A stretch of DNA of 64,000 nt from Deinococcus aerolatus (GCF_014647055.1 NZ_BMOL01000004.1:178474-242473), one strand, 5' to 3'. Counted from the stretch's first letter, positions 20,316 to 31,666 are shown. Made by a program: numbers and translations. Notes: generated by a model from the sequence alone, not told the origin.

Positions 20316-21713
20316 TCATCCAGGCCCTCCCTTTACCGGGAGGGCTTTTTTTTGGGCCTCGGCCAGCAGCGTGTCTACCATCATTGCCCCGCCCAGAATC
20401 GCTGGAATGCCGCCGCCGGGATGCACGCCGGTGCCCACCTGCCACAGCCGGGTTGTCAGGCGGTGGGGCTGGGGGTGAAGTGGGCCACCGCGCCAGAAGG
20501 GGAGGGCTGCGCCGTAGATCGCGCCGCCGGGATGGCCGCCTGCCGCGTAGTGTGCGGGGGTCAGGGCCAGCACGTCGTCGGCAGAGGCCAGCCGCCCCGG
20601 CATCCCCAGCGTCCGTTCCACCCGTGCGACCTGGGCGCGCACCCAGGGGTGGTCCAGCCCCAGCGGGCAGGCCGTGGCGGGGGCGGTCAGCAGCACGGCC
20701 AGCTTGCGCCCATCGGCATGCACCAGGGCCAGCGTGTCGGGCGGCAGCGCCCCGGCCCGGATGGCAGCGCGAAACGTCTGAAAGTCGGATGGTGGGATGA
20801 CGGAGGTGGCGGGCAGTGGCGCCGCTTCGGGCAACGCTGCGTAGATTGCCACACCGCTCACCGTGCGTTTTGATCTAAGGGAAACGATGGGCGAGCCGCG
20901 CAATGTTGCCAGTCGGTGCGGATCAAGCGCGCTGACGAGGAGATCATACTGAGCCACCTCGCCACCGTTCAGGGTCAGGGTGGCTCCCTTAAGTCCCGTC
21001 ACCTCTGCGCCTTCCCGCAACTGCACGCCGCGCGCCGTAGCATATTCAATGAGTGTGTCCAGCAGGGCACCCATCCCCGCTACGGGCCGGTACACTTCCG
21101 CGCCCACCAGCGCCGGTATCAGGGCGTAGAGGGCCGGCGCATCGGCAGGGGAGAGGCCCGCGTTCAGGGCGTGCGTGCGAATGGCGTGGGCCAGCGCAGG
21201 AGGGAGCTTTTGAGCCCGAATCCAGCCCTCGGCGGTGGGATGTGGACCGACCACCCTGAACAGTGCTCGACTGGCCCGCAGAAAAACTGGATCGGTCAGA
21301 CGCGGCGGCGTGGTCAGCAGCGGGACGATGTGGGGCGCGAGCGGCCCAACCTTGGCGCGATACCCCTCCCAGGCCGCGGACAGCGGGTGCCCCGGCGGCA
21401 CTGGCAGTGGCACAGCTCCAAACGGGGTGTGGTGAATCCCCAGGCCGCCCGGCAGCGGCTGCAGGGCCAGCGGGTCAGCCTCGCCCAGCCGCCGCAGAAA
21501 CGCCTGCCACACGCCTGGAAAGGTGAACAGGCTGGGGCCGGTGTCGAAGGCCAGTCCGCCCACCCGCTCGCGGCGCAATTTGCCGCCCGCACGGTCCCGC
21601 TCGTAGATGGTGACGCGGTGGCCTCTGCCGGCCAGCAGGGAGGCCAGAGCCAGTCCCGCCAGCCCACCGCCCAGCATGCCGATGTCCAAACCCGAGTTCA
21701 GAGGCCCGTCCAT
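20316..21713 (-). CDS. CrtI/CrtD-type carotenoid desaturase family oxidoreductase
   Basis: A 465-residue FAD protein of the phytoene-desaturase family. The dinucleotide motif [20 protein letters not shown] lies near the N-terminus, followed by [27 protein letters not shown] (shown here as two joined blocks, [12 protein letters not shown] and FDTGPSLF). The C-terminal FAD-contact block is [20 protein letters not shown]. The family includes phytoene desaturase and the 3',4'-desaturase CrtD of deinoxanthin synthesis; which reaction applies cannot be read. The start is taken as the ATG at 21713, 16 bases inside the end of the UbiA-like gene; an upstream start at 21770 is possible. The last codons encode the opposite-strand terminator. 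Confidence 0.85.
   Translation of the reverse strand: MDGPLNSGLDIGMLGGGLAGLALASLLAGRGHRVTIYERDRAGGKLRRERVGGLAFDTGPSLFTFPGVWQAFLRRLGEADPLALQPLPGGLGIHHTPFGAVPLPVPPGHPLSAAWEGYRAKVGPLAPHIVPLLTTPPRLTDPVFLRASRALFRVVGPHPTAEGWIRAQKLPPALAHAIRTHALNAGLSPADAPALYALIPALVGAEVYRPVAGMGALLDTLIEYATARGVQLREGAEVTGLKGATLTLNGGEVAQYDLLVSALDPHRLATLRGSPIVSLRSKRTVSGVAIYAALPEAAPLPATSVIPPSDFQTFRAAIRAGALPPDTLALVHADGRKLAVLLTAPATACPLGLDHPWVRAQVARVERTLGMPGRLASADDVLALTPAHYAAGGHPGGAIYGAALPFWRGGPLHPQPHRLTTRLWQVGTGVHPGGGIPAILGGAMMVDTLLAEAQKKALPVKGGPG
20324..20353 (+). terminator. Rho-independent terminator of the proline operon
   Basis: GCCCTCCC (20324-20331), loop TTTACC, GGGAGGGC (20338-20345), then eight T. The whole element lies inside the last codons of the convergent CrtI-like gene. 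Confidence 0.92.
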
Positions 21714-22594
21714 AGCCCACGGGCCAGCAGATATACCAGCCCCACCCCTGCCACCGCGCCCACAATCCACGGGGTCACGATGCTCAGCGGGTACAGGCGG
21801 GCGGCCCGCACGGGGGTGGGGTCACGCAACAGCGCCAGCGCCATGCCTCCGCAGGTCAGCCACAATGCCAGCGCCGTCAGGGCCGAGACCGGCAGCAGCA
21901 GCGCCCCGGCCACGACGAACCACGTCAGCGCGTACAGGGCCGTGCCGCGCACACCCAGCACCGTCGCCACCGTGTGCGTGCCGGCCTCGCGGTCGGCGGG
22001 GATGTCCTGTGCGGCGTCGAAGGCGTGCTTGCCCACCGAATAGGCCATCAACGCCAGCAGGGGCCACCACGGTACCGGCGTTCCCAGGGTCAGTGCGGGC
22101 AGCGCCAGCGGCAGGGCGTAGGCCACGTTGCTCAGGCCGTCCAGAAACGGGCGGCCCTTCAGGCGCAGCGGCGGCAGGCTGTAGGCCGCGAACAGAGCGG
22201 CGGACACTGCCAGCACCGCGGACGCGGCAGGCGGCAGGATGACCGCCAGCCCCAGCAGGCCGGGCAGGTTGATCGCCAGCGTCATGGTCAGCAGCGGGCC
22301 ACCCTCGGCCACGGTCAGGCGTGCGCCCTGCCAGCCGCCCTTGCGCGAACTGCGGGCGTCCTCCTCGCGGTCCGACAGGTCATTCAGGCCGTAGATCAGC
22401 AGGTTGAACGGCAGGGTCAGGTACAGCAGCAGCGCCAGTACGCCGGGGTCCAGCGTGTACAGCCTCCCCGTCAGCCACACGCCCGTGACCAGCGTGCCCA
22501 CCGTATTGATCCACAGCGCGGGCCGCGACACGACCAGCAGTCGGCGCAGGGGCAGGGTGAGGGGGGAAATCAGGACGCGCGTTCGCATTCGCAC
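21698..22594 (-). CDS. UbiA-superfamily prenyltransferase (lycopene-elongase-like)
   Basis: A 298-residue membrane protein with eight to nine hydrophobic helices. The first Asp-rich motif reads [12 protein letters not shown] and the second [18 protein letters not shown], the magnesium-prenyl diphosphate sites of UbiA enzymes. Coupling by overlap to a CrtI-family desaturase points to carotenoid or isoprenoid modification, as with lycopene elongases (CrtEb/LyeJ) beside CrtI homologues. This is inference from context. The frame opens with a GTG at 22594, 5 bases after TACAAT; an in-frame ATG at 22588 is the alternative. Confidence 0.8.
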   Translation of the reverse strand: MRMRTRVLISPLTLPLRRLLVVSRPALWINTVGTLVTGVWLTGRLYTLDPGVLALLLYLTLPFNLLIYGLNDLSDREEDARSSRKGGWQGARLTVAEGGPLLTMTLAINLPGLLGLAVILPPAASAVLAVSAALFAAYSLPPLRLKGRPFLDGLSNVAYALPLALPALTLGTPVPWWPLLALMAYSVGKHAFDAAQDIPADREAGTHTVATVLGVRGTALYALTWFVVAGALLLPVSALTALALWLTCGGMALALLRDPTPVRAARLYPLSIVTPWIVGAVAGVGLVYLLARGLWTGL

Positions 22595-22730
22595 CCTGCA
22601 TTGTAGAAGGGCCGGTATGGGGTGGATGACCCGGCCCAGGAGGGCCGCAAACAGAGAGGCCAGGGCGCACCGAATCTGCGCCCCAGCCTTCAGGCCTGCT
22701 GTTGGTCCCTCTGGACCCTGCTGCCGTCGC

Positions 22731-23318
22731 TCAGGCGTTCAGCTTCTCGGCGTAGTCCCGGCGCAGCTTGGCCACCTTGGGCGCAATCACGGCCGCGCAA
22801 TACGGCTGGCGCGAGTTGTCGTTGTAGTAGTTCTGGTGGTAGTCCTCGGCCACATGGAACTCGGTGGCGGGCTCTACGCTGGTCACGATGGGCTGCCCAA
22901 ACACGCCCTGCGCGTCCAGATCGGCCATAACCTCGCGGGTCTCGCGCTCCTGTTCAGGGGTCAGGGGAAACACGGCGCTGCGGTACTGGGTGCCCACGTC
23001 CGCGCCCTGCCGGTTCATGGAGGTGGGGTCGTGGGTGGCGAAGAACAGGCCCAGCAGGTCCTTGTAGCTCACCTGCTGCGGGTCAAAGGTCACGCGCACC
23101 GCCTCGGCGTGACCGGTTTCGCCGCTGCACACGCTGCGGTAGTCGGGATGGGGCGTGTGGCCGCCGATGTAGCCGCTCTCGATCCTGGTTACGCCGCGCA
23201 CCTGCTGCATCACGGCCTCGGTGCACCAGAAGCAGCCGCCGGCCAGGATGGCCTGCTGCGGCCCGGTGGTTTCGGGAGTGGGGATTTCACTGGTGGGGGT
23301 GGAGGTGGCGTCTGTCAT
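22731..23318 (-). CDS. msrA: Peptide methionine sulfoxide reductase A
   Basis: A 195-residue enzyme reducing the S-epimer of methionine sulfoxide in damaged proteins. The catalytic motif GGCFWC lies at residues 27-32 with Cys29 as nucleophile. Further conserved blocks are [22 protein letters not shown] (as GYIGGH and [10 protein letters not shown]), [23 protein letters not shown] and [12 protein letters not shown]. The ATG at 23318 gives a short 17-residue variable lead; the frame continues to 23366 without similarity. Stand-alone gene. Downstream, 22595-22730 holds only a small hairpin (22663-22683). Confidence 0.95.
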   Translation of the reverse strand: MTDATSTPTSEIPTPETTGPQQAILAGGCFWCTEAVMQQVRGVTRIESGYIGGHTPHPDYRSVCSGETGHAEAVRVTFDPQQVSYKDLLGLFFATHDPTSMNRQGADVGTQYRSAVFPLTPEQERETREVMADLDAQGVFGQPIVTSVEPATEFHVAEDYHQNYYNDNSRQPYCAAVIAPKVAKLRRDYAEKLNA

Positions 23319-23424
23319 ACCCGCATTCTGGCGCGGCGCTTCACCACGAAGCACGGCCCATGGCACGGTTGGGTGTTTAGGGAACGTTGAGGCTGGAAGA
23401 GGGAATTGACCCTGACGCCGGGGC

Positions 23425-24177
23425 CTACCCTGCCAGGAACAGCCGCGCCGCCACCACCAGCACGATCCCGCCGTAGATCCACTTCACGAAGGCGCTGCCG
23501 CGCAACATCGCCATGCGGGCGCCCAGGGTGGCGCCCAGGGCGTTGGCCACCCCCATCGGCAGGCCGATCCAGAACACCATCTTGCCGCCGATCAGGAAGA
23601 AGATGAAGGCGCCCAGATTGGTGGCGAAATTGATGGTCCGGGCGTTGCCGCTGGCGCCCACCAGATTGAAGCCGGCCAGCGCAAACATGAACATCAGGAA
23701 GGTGCCGGTGCCGGGGCCGAGAAAGCCGTCGTAGATCCCGATGATGAACGCGCCGGGCAGGGTCAGGGCCAGGGTGCGGGCGGTCAGACCGGGGTAGCGG
23801 TCTTCCAGGCCAAAGTTCTTGTTGACCAGCACCAATGCGCCCACGCCCAGAATCACCACGCCGATCAGGGTGCGGAAGGCGTCGGGATTGACGAATTTCA
23901 CCAGATACGCGCCCAGGGCGCTGCCGATCAGCGCCAGCGGCACGAGGCGCACGATCAGCTTCAGACTCACATGCCCCTTGCGCCAGTACTGCACGGTGGC
24001 GCTGGCGGACCCGAAGATCGCCATCAGCTTGTTCGTCGCCACCACCTGCGCCGGAGACAGCCCCATGAAAAACAGCGTTGGCAAGGTGATGGTGCCGCCG
24101 CCGCCCGCCACCGCGTCGATGAATCCGGCCAGAAAGGCGAGGGGCAGGCCGTACAGGAGGACTTCGGGACCGGGCAC
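23425..24177 (-). CDS. TauE/SafE-family permease
   Basis: A 250-residue membrane protein with about eight hydrophobic helices in two repeats. The N-terminal helix reads [18 protein letters not shown] and the second repeat contains [17 protein letters not shown]. Both are signatures of the TauE/SafE family, which exports or takes up sulfite, sulfoacetate or related anions. The substrate is unknown here. The start codon is GTG at 24177, 8 bases after TACAGT on the minus strand, another leaderless-type start. Confidence 0.9.
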   Translation of the reverse strand: MPGPEVLLYGLPLAFLAGFIDAVAGGGGTITLPTLFFMGLSPAQVVATNKLMAIFGSASATVQYWRKGHVSLKLIVRLVPLALIGSALGAYLVKFVNPDAFRTLIGVVILGVGALVLVNKNFGLEDRYPGLTARTLALTLPGAFIIGIYDGFLGPGTGTFLMFMFALAGFNLVGASGNARTINFATNLGAFIFFLIGGKMVFWIGLPMGVANALGATLGARMAMLRGSAFVKWIYGGIVLVVAARLFLAG

Positions 24178-24196
24178 GGCTCTGGACTGTAGCAGG

Positions 24197-24600
24197 TCAG
24201 GATGGGGGCTGGTCTGCCTGTGCCCCCCCCAGCAGTCGGCGGACCAGTTTGCTCACCACTTGATCGGTGTGGCGGCAGCCGTTGATTGAAACGGTCAGCA
24301 CATCAAGCAGCAGACCGTCGACGGCGTAATGCAGCAGGGCCCCCTCCGGAGCGCCGCCGGGCAGGCGGGCCTGAAGGTGGAATCCCGTGTTCAGGGCGTA
24401 GTTCCTATCCAGGGTGACGCTCAGGACCTGGGCCAGTCCGGGACGGCGCGCGGCCTTCAGACGCAGCTCGAACAGGGCCGGGGTCAGCTCCGGCTGGCGG
24501 GTGGTACGGGTCACGAAGTCCTGAACGGAGGCGGTGGCCTGCTGCAGCGTGGGCGGCAGGGCGCCGACGTGCTCAGCGACATCCGGGCTGGGAGCCAGTC
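24197..24600 (-). pseudogene. TetR-family regulator remnant (C-terminal domain only)
   Basis: A minus-strand frame ends at 24197 and carries about 130 residues with the helical pattern of a TetR ligand-binding domain: SVQDFVTRTTRQPELTPALF, ELRLKAARRPGLAQVL and [18 protein letters not shown]. The frame continues upstream to 24853, but that part is the shadow of gluQRS and contains no helix-turn-helix. A TetR protein needs about 55 more N-terminal residues for DNA binding, so this looks like a 5'-truncated gene. Its lost start lies where the divergent gluQRS promoter now is. The region 24601-24695 holds nothing else. Confidence 0.5.
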
Positions 24601-24701
24601 GCTCGAAGACGCGGCCTCGCGCGCGCCTTGGGCCGCACCGGGCGCGCGGAAAAGCCGGGGCGGGATGACCGTACTTTGCCGCCTGCGCTAGCCTCATGGT
24701 C

Positions 24702-25616
24702 ATGACCGCCCCAGTCCGGCCCGTGGTGGGCCGCTTCGCCCCCAGCCCCACCGGGGCCATGCACCTGGGCAACGCCCGCACGGCGCTGCTGGCGTGGCTG
24801 CACACCCGCGTCCACGGGGGCCGCCACATCCTGCGCTTCGAGGATCTGGACACGGGCCGGGTGCGGGACTGGGCTTACGACGCCACCCGCCGCGATCTGG
24901 AGTGGCTGGGCCTGGACTGGGACGAGGAAACCCGGCAATCGCAGCGGCTGCCGCTGTATGCCGCCGCCCTGGACCGCCTGGACACCTATCCCTGCACCTG
25001 TACTCGCCGGGAGATTGCCGCCGCCATGCAGGACAGTGCCGGAGCGCCGCACGGGGAGGAGGCGGTGTATCCGGGGCTGTGCCGCGACGGCTGCGATGCC
25101 GACCGGCCTGCCGCCCGCCGCTGGCGCGTGCCGGACCGAACCGTCTGCATCACGGACGACCTGACCGGGGCCACCCTCTGCCAGTCTCTGCCGTCAGACG
25201 TTGGCGACTTTGTGTTGCAGCGCAACGACGGCGTGTTCGCCTACCACCTCGCGGTGGTGGTGGACGACGCCGACATGGGCGTGACCGACATCCTGCGCGG
25301 CGCGGACCTGTGGACGGCCACACCGCGTCAGGTGGCCTTGCAGGAGGCGCTCGGCTTCCCGAGGCCGCGTTACCGGCACGTCCCCTTGATGACCGGGTTC
25401 CGGGGTGAGCGTCTGGCCAAGCGGGACGGCGCTCCCCCGCTGATGGCCTTGCGGAAGGCGGGCGAAGAGCCGGGACGGGTCCTCTCCGAACTGGCAGGGA
25501 GCCTGGGTGCTTCACCCTTCGATGCCGTTCCAGACGAAGTCACGACTGCTGAACTCCTTTCGCTCTGGCAGGCGTCTGTACATTTTCACCCAGTGAAATC
25601 TCGGTCACAAACTTAG
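24702..25616 (+). CDS. gluQ: Glutamyl-Q tRNA(Asp) synthetase
   Basis: A 304-residue paralogue of glutamyl-tRNA synthetase lacking the anticodon-binding domain. It attaches glutamate to the queuosine in the anticodon of tRNA-Asp. The class I HIGH-type motif is [13 protein letters not shown] near residues 12-24, and the KMSKS-type loop reads RLAKRDGA. A zinc site is suggested by YPCTCTRRE and YPGLCRDGC. Length is right for GluQRS. The ATG at 24702 lies 7 bases after TAGCCT; an in-frame ATG at 24696 is less likely. The stop codon lies inside the left arm of a 25-bp palindrome. Confidence 0.9.
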   Translation: MTAPVRPVVGRFAPSPTGAMHLGNARTALLAWLHTRVHGGRHILRFEDLDTGRVRDWAYDATRRDLEWLGLDWDEETRQSQRLPLYAAALDRLDTYPCTCTRREIAAAMQDSAGAPHGEEAVYPGLCRDGCDADRPAARRWRVPDRTVCITDDLTGATLCQSLPSDVGDFVLQRNDGVFAYHLAVVVDDADMGVTDILRGADLWTATPRQVALQEALGFPRPRYRHVPLMTGFRGERLAKRDGAPPLMALRKAGEEPGRVLSELAGSLGASPFDAVPDEVTTAELLSLWQASVHFHPVKSRSQT

Positions 25617-25633
25617 ACAACCTGTCTAAGTTT
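25609..25633. promoter_or_regulatory. 25-bp interrupted palindrome between gluQ and trpB
   Basis: AAACTTAGACA (25609-25619), three-base centre ACC, and the perfect complement TGTCTAAGTTT (25623-25633). It is AT-rich in a GC-rich context and lies about 28 bases upstream of the TACGCT -10 of trpB. It is either a terminator of gluQ without a proper U-tract or a dimeric-repressor operator. A smaller hairpin TTTCAC/GTGAAA lies just upstream, within the end of gluQ. Confidence 0.6.
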
Positions 25634-25672
25634 CCCACCCACAGGCCACGGCCAGAATCCTACGCTGGGGCC

Positions 25673-26931
<1,259 letters not shown>

Positions 26932-26935
<4 letters not shown>

Positions 26936-27747
26936 CCGCACCCCAGATAGCAGCTGTTCCGTCCAGGGGCGTCGCCCGCATTCGCGCCGCCTTCGAGAAC
27001 GCCAGGGCCGAGGGCCGCGCCGCCTTCATTCCCTTCATGACTGCCGGGTATCCGTCCGCCGCCGCCTTTCCCGCGCTGGCCGATGACCTGCTGGCCCGCG
27101 CCGACGTGCTGGAGGTGGGGCTGCCCTACAGCGATCCGCTGGGCGACGGCCCCACCATCCAGCGGGCCAGCGAGCAGGCGCTGGCAGACGGCACCAGCAC
27201 GCGGGGCACCATCGAGCTGATCCGCGAGTTACGGACCCGCCACGACACCCCCATCGTGATCATGACCTACGTCAATCCCATCTACGCCGTCGGCCCGCGC
27301 GAGTTCATGCGGCTGGCGCAGGAGGCCGGGGTGGACGGCCTGATCCTTCCTGATCTGCCGCCGGATCAGGACCTCGAAATTGCCGGTCTGGCGGCCGAGC
27401 ATGGGCTGGCCGTCACCTTCCTGATCGCGCCCACCAGCACGCCGGAGCGCATCAAGTTGGTGGCCGAGGCCTGCACGGGCTTCGTGTACGCCGTCAGCGT
27501 GACCGGTGTGACCGGAGCGCGGGAAGGCACGGCGCTGGGCGAGGTTCCGGCCATGCTGGCCCTGGCCCGGCAACACACGGACGTGCCGATTGCGGTGGGC
27601 TTTGGCGTCAAGGACGCTCAGACCGCCCACGAGGTGGCGATGCTGGCCGACGGCGTGGTGGTGGGCAGCGCCTTTATCAACGCGGTGCGGGACGGGCAGG
27701 ACGTGTCGGCGCTGGTGGGCCGTCTGGCCGACGGCTGCATGCGCTGA
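26932..27747 (+). CDS. trpA: Tryptophan synthase alpha chain
   Basis: A 271-residue TIM barrel cleaving indole-3-glycerol phosphate to indole, which is channelled to TrpB. The catalytic glutamate lies in [11 protein letters not shown] (N-terminal strand) and the catalytic aspartate in [38 protein letters not shown] and [10 protein letters not shown] complete the family pattern. It overlaps trpB by ATGA, so the pair is translationally coupled. A weak repeat of GGCGCC (27757-27775) after the stop may act as a terminator. Confidence 0.97.
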
Positions 27748-27820
27748 GCCTCCATAGGCGCCGCTTTTAGGCGCCCATTGTAAGAACGCTGCACGGCCGC
27801 GCTTTCTACAGTGATTCAGA

Positions 27821-29611
27821 ATGAATCTTCGCCGCCTGCTGCTGCTGTCCCAGTTTCCCTTCTGGGCATTGCTGGTTGTCGCTTTCCTGTTCCTCTCGTC
27901 CACGTTGAACACGCGGGTCAAGACCACCGAGCGGGCGTCCCAGACCCGCGCCCAGCTGGCCGCCGTGGCCCAGGTGATGCAGCATGTGGTGGATCTGGAA
28001 ACCGGCCTGCGCGGGTACGTGATCACCGGGGAGCTGGCCTTTCTGGAGCCGTACAACGCGGCCAAGGTGGCCCTGCCGCGCGAGCTGGCCGTCCTGGAAC
28101 GGGACGGCAACGCCCAGGGTCTGGGCCGCATCCGCACCCTGATTGACCGCTGGCAGGCCGAGGTGGCTGCGCCCGAACTGCTGGCGCGGCAGGACAGCGC
28201 CGCCGCCGCCGCCGCGCTGGTCAAGACGGGCCGGGGCAAGAAGATTCTCGACGCCATCCGTGCCGAGGTGGCCGCCTACAGTGCTGGACAGACGCAGACG
28301 CTGCAGGCGCTGGAGACGTCGGCCCTGGCCCAGTTGCGCCAGCTGCGGCTGACCCTGTACAGCGTGGGCGGTCTGGCCCTGCTGAGCAGCCTGCTGGCCA
28401 CGCTGTACAGCGCCCACAAGCTGTCCGGCAGTTTCGGTCATTTCACGGCTGCGGCCCGCCGACTGACCAGCGGGGAGAGCGGCGTGCACGTCGACCCTAG
28501 CGGCCCGGCCGAGATTCAGGTGCTGGCCGGGGCGTTCAACCACATGAGCGGGGCGCTGGCGCTGGCCCAGCAGCAGACCCAGGCCCACGCCGACACGCTG
28601 GTGGCCCGCAACGACTGGATGCACCGTCTGGGCGAATTCGGCGACTGGATGCAGGCCGCCCGCAGCCTGGAAGAGGGCGCGCGGATTTTGGAATGCGCCC
28701 TGCCGGAACTGCTGCCCGGCACGCGCGGCACGCTGCTGCAGCACAACGCCTCGCGCAACCTGCTGGTGCCGCTGGCCACCTGGGGCGGCGAAACCGGCGC
28801 GGCCACCCCGCCGGACGGCTGCTGGGCGCTGCGCCGGGGCGAGATTGTCTCGCCGGGCATGGACCGGCTGGCCCCGGCGTGCCTGGGCGGGCTGGGAGGC
28901 AGCTACATGTGTGTGCCGCTGTTCTCGCACGGCGAGACGCTGGGCATCATGCGGCTGCGCCCCGAGGTGGAAGGTGTTGAAGTGCCCGAGTCCCTGCGTG
29001 CCCTGCTGCCCGGCATCGTGCGGCAGGTGTCGCTGGCGCTGGCGGGACTGCGCCTGCAGGACCGGTTGCTGCAACAGTCCATCCGTGACCCACTGACGGG
29101 CCTGTTTAACCGCCGCCGCCTGGAAGACGACCTGGCCACGCAGACGGCCCATGCCACCGCCAGCGGTCAGCCGCTGTCCCTGATCGCGCTGGACGTGGAC
29201 CACTTCAAGCGGCTGAACGACACCTTCGGTCACGACGCCGGAGACGCCGCCCTGGTACGCCTGAGTGCGGCGCTGCGGGATGTGGCCCCGCCCGGCAGCA
29301 CGCCTGCCCGCCCCGGCGGCGAGGAGTTCTCGCTGCTGCTGCCCGGCCACGATCTGGCGGCAGCCACCCTGCTGGCCGAACGCCTGCGCGCCGAGATTGC
29401 CGGCTGGGCGCTGACGCACGCGGGCATCTCGCTGGGGCAGCTCACCGTGTCGCTGGGCGTGGCCGGGTACGCCCCGCCGCTGTCCACGCCCGACGCCCTG
29501 GTGCGCGCCGCCGACGAGGCCCTGTACAGCGCCAAACGCCAGGGCCGCAACCGCGTGGAGCGCGCCGAGCCGCTTCACCCGGAATCCTGGCTGGCGCTGA
29601 TGCCAGGGTAG
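27821..29611 (+). CDS. Membrane-bound diguanylate cyclase (CHASE3-HAMP-GAF-GGDEF)
   Basis: A 596-residue sensor. A first TM helix (residues 8-28) is followed by a periplasmic CHASE3-like helical domain with DLETGLRGYVITGE. A second TM helix (about 180-200) leads to a HAMP-like segment. A GAF-like domain (about 280-415) contains YMCVPLFSHGETLGIMRL. The GGDEF domain begins at DPLTGLFNRRRLEDDL and has the active-site GGEEF (residues 499-503), intact for c-di-GMP synthesis. I see no RxxD inhibitory site just upstream of GGEEF, so product inhibition may be absent. The ATG lies 8 bases after TACAGT. Confidence 0.9.
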   Translation: MNLRRLLLLSQFPFWALLVVAFLFLSSTLNTRVKTTERASQTRAQLAAVAQVMQHVVDLETGLRGYVITGELAFLEPYNAAKVALPRELAVLERDGNAQGLGRIRTLIDRWQAEVAAPELLARQDSAAAAAALVKTGRGKKILDAIRAEVAAYSAGQTQTLQALETSALAQLRQLRLTLYSVGGLALLSSLLATLYSAHKLSGSFGHFTAAARRLTSGESGVHVDPSGPAEIQVLAGAFNHMSGALALAQQQTQAHADTLVARNDWMHRLGEFGDWMQAARSLEEGARILECALPELLPGTRGTLLQHNASRNLLVPLATWGGETGAATPPDGCWALRRGEIVSPGMDRLAPACLGGLGGSYMCVPLFSHGETLGIMRLRPEVEGVEVPESLRALLPGIVRQVSLALAGLRLQDRLLQQSIRDPLTGLFNRRRLEDDLATQTAHATASGQPLSLIALDVDHFKRLNDTFGHDAGDAALVRLSAALRDVAPPGSTPARPGGEEFSLLLPGHDLAAATLLAERLRAEIAGWALTHAGISLGQLTVSLGVAGYAPPLSTPDALVRAADEALYSAKRQGRNRVERAEPLHPESWLALMPG

Positions 29612-29679
29612 AGGGGAGAGGCGCAACATCGCCCGGCGGCGAGGCGGGTCCAGCCGCGCCGTGTACTACCCTGACGGCG

Positions 29680-31248
29680 ATGTCGCCTCCTGCCCGCGTC
29701 CTGCTGATTCCGCCCGACACCCGCCCGCAGACGCTGAACCTGCCGGTGCAACTGGCGGCCATGACCGGGGCGGAAGTGAGTGTGCCCCCTGCCGGCGCAT
29801 TGCCGGAGTTCCACACCCCTGGAAACACGGATCTGTTGAGCGACTGGTTGCTCAGCGAGTCGGGGCAGGCGGACCTCCTGATCGTTTGCCTCGAAACCCT
29901 GTGCCTGGGCGGCATGATTCCAGCCCGGCGTGTGTCGGACCCGCTGGAGACGGCGCTAGGGCGGCTGGCGGTGCTGGCCGAGGTCAAGCGGCGCGAGCCG
30001 GATCTCCAGATCTACGCCTTCGGCGTCATCGTGCGGGTGGCCCACGACAACGATCCGCACGAGGAAAAACCGTACTACGGCCAGTGGGGGCGCGAGCTGC
30101 GGGCCTACAGCACGGCCTTTGACCGCCACGCCCGGCACGGCGACGCGGAGGCCGGGGCGCTGGACGCGGCCCGCGCCGCCCTGCCCCCCGAGATTCTGGC
30201 CGACTGGCTGGGCACCCGTGAACGCAACCACGCGCTGCATCTGGCTGCGCTGGATCTGCTGGCGACGGGCGTCCTGACCCACCTGTGCCTGACGCTGGAC
30301 GACACCACGCCCTACGGTCTGGCCGCCCACGACCGCCGGATGCTGGAGGCGCGGGCCGACGAACTGGGCGTCTGGCCGCACCTGGACATTTACCCCGGCG
30401 CGGATGAGGTGCCCTGCACCCTGCTGGCGCGGGCGCTGGCCCCGCAGCAGGCGCGCGTATGGGTGCGCTACAGCGGTCTGGGCGGCGCGGGTGCCGAACT
30501 GATCTACGAGGATCGGCCTGCCGGGGAACTGGTGCAGGCGCATCTGCGCGCCGCCGGCTGCGTGCTGGCCGACTCGCCTGTCGGGGCCGACTTCGTGCTG
30601 GCGGTCAACACCCCCGGCACCCGGCAGGCGAATCGGCAACCGGACTTCGCCACGGTGGACACGCCCCACCGTCATCTTCCCGCCTTCGTGGACGCGCTGC
30701 ACGCCGATCTGGAGGCCGGGCGCGCGGTCTCGCTGGCCGACATCGCCTACCCCAATGGGGCCGAGCGGCGGCTGTGGACCCTGCTGCGGGGGCTGCCGCT
30801 GGCCCGGCTGGCGGGCTTCAGCGCGTGGAACACGGCGGGCAATACGCTGGGGTCGGCCATTGCCTTTGGCAAGCTTGCGCTGCTGGTGGGGAACCGGGCA
30901 GCCCACGCGGAGGCGCTGTTCGCGCGAATGGTGGACGACGTGCTGTACCAGAGCTATGTCCGTGCGGAGGTTCGGGGACGGCTGTCCAGCCCCAGTCCCT
31001 ACGATCTGGGCGATCAGCGGGCAGCGGCAGAGGCCCACCTGCGGGAACTCATCACGCCCCGTATTCAAGCCCTGTGGCAGCGGCATTTTGCGGGGTCCGG
31101 GCTGCGGTTGCAGGTGGGAGGGGCAGGTCTGGCGTGGCCCCGGCTGTTCACGGGGGTGTTTCCGCTGGCTGTCCTTACGCCGGGGCAGCAGCGTTCGGCA
31201 CCGGCGGACAGCCGCAAGAGTCCGCCTGAGCCTGAGCCATTTGTCTGA
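29680..31248 (+). CDS. DUF4127 family protein
   Basis: A 522-residue protein with the DUF4127 pattern. The N-terminus is VLLIPPDTRPQTLNLPVQLA. Then come LIVCLETLCLGGMIPARR, RERNHALHLAALDLLATG, LCLTLDDTTPYGLAAHDRR and YPGADEVPCTLLAR, and finally SAWNTAGNTLGSAIAFG. Several conserved acidic and histidine residues suggest a hydrolase-like metal site, but no function is established for the family. There is no signal peptide. The ATG lies 7 bases after TACCCT. It stands alone between the diguanylate cyclase and two small membrane protein genes. Confidence 0.85.
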   Translation: MSPPARVLLIPPDTRPQTLNLPVQLAAMTGAEVSVPPAGALPEFHTPGNTDLLSDWLLSESGQADLLIVCLETLCLGGMIPARRVSDPLETALGRLAVLAEVKRREPDLQIYAFGVIVRVAHDNDPHEEKPYYGQWGRELRAYSTAFDRHARHGDAEAGALDAARAALPPEILADWLGTRERNHALHLAALDLLATGVLTHLCLTLDDTTPYGLAAHDRRMLEARADELGVWPHLDIYPGADEVPCTLLARALAPQQARVWVRYSGLGGAGAELIYEDRPAGELVQAHLRAAGCVLADSPVGADFVLAVNTPGTRQANRQPDFATVDTPHRHLPAFVDALHADLEAGRAVSLADIAYPNGAERRLWTLLRGLPLARLAGFSAWNTAGNTLGSAIAFGKLALLVGNRAAHAEALFARMVDDVLYQSYVRAEVRGRLSSPSPYDLGDQRAAAEAHLRELITPRIQALWQRHFAGSGLRLQVGGAGLAWPRLFTGVFPLAVLTPGQQRSAPADSRKSPPEPEPFV

Positions 31249-31282
31249 TGCGCCGCAGACCTTGCTGTGACACGCTGCGCCC

Positions 31283-31633
31283 ATGACTGACCGCCTCGCC
31301 CTGCCTGCTGCCGCCGCCCTCGCCGTGCTGACGCTGGCGCTGTGGGTGTATCTGCTGCTGTTTCAGACGGCGGGGGTGCAGGTGGCCAACCGCAGCGGCG
31401 CGGTTCTCGGCGGCCTGACGGTGTGCCCGGCCAGCGGGAAGTGCCTGCACCGCGCCCACCTGTGGCCGCACCAGACGTGGCAGATTCCGCTGGACCGCCC
31501 GGCGGGTGAGCCGCTGCGTCTGACCGTGCGGGAGGTAGGCGGCCAGCGGCAGATGCTGTTGCATACGCCCAGAACCGCCGAACGACGCGCCTCGTTCGTG
31601 GTGGGTCAGGGCGGACGGATCGTGGTGCAGTAG
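31283..31633 (+). CDS. Small single-pass membrane protein (tandem paralogue 1)
   Basis: A 116-residue protein with one N-terminal TM helix (residues 8-30) and an exported beta-rich domain beginning VQVANRSGAVLGGLTV and ending FVVGQGGRIVVQ. Two cysteines (VCPASGKCL) could form a disulphide. The next gene has the same plan and matching motifs at both ends, so the two are probably a diverged tandem duplication. No known family is recognised. Confidence 0.65.
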   Translation: MTDRLALPAAAALAVLTLALWVYLLLFQTAGVQVANRSGAVLGGLTVCPASGKCLHRAHLWPHQTWQIPLDRPAGEPLRLTVREVGGQRQMLLHTPRTAERRASFVVGQGGRIVVQ

Positions 31634-31666
31634 AGCGGTCCTGCGTGGGTGGGCCACAATGGTCCG

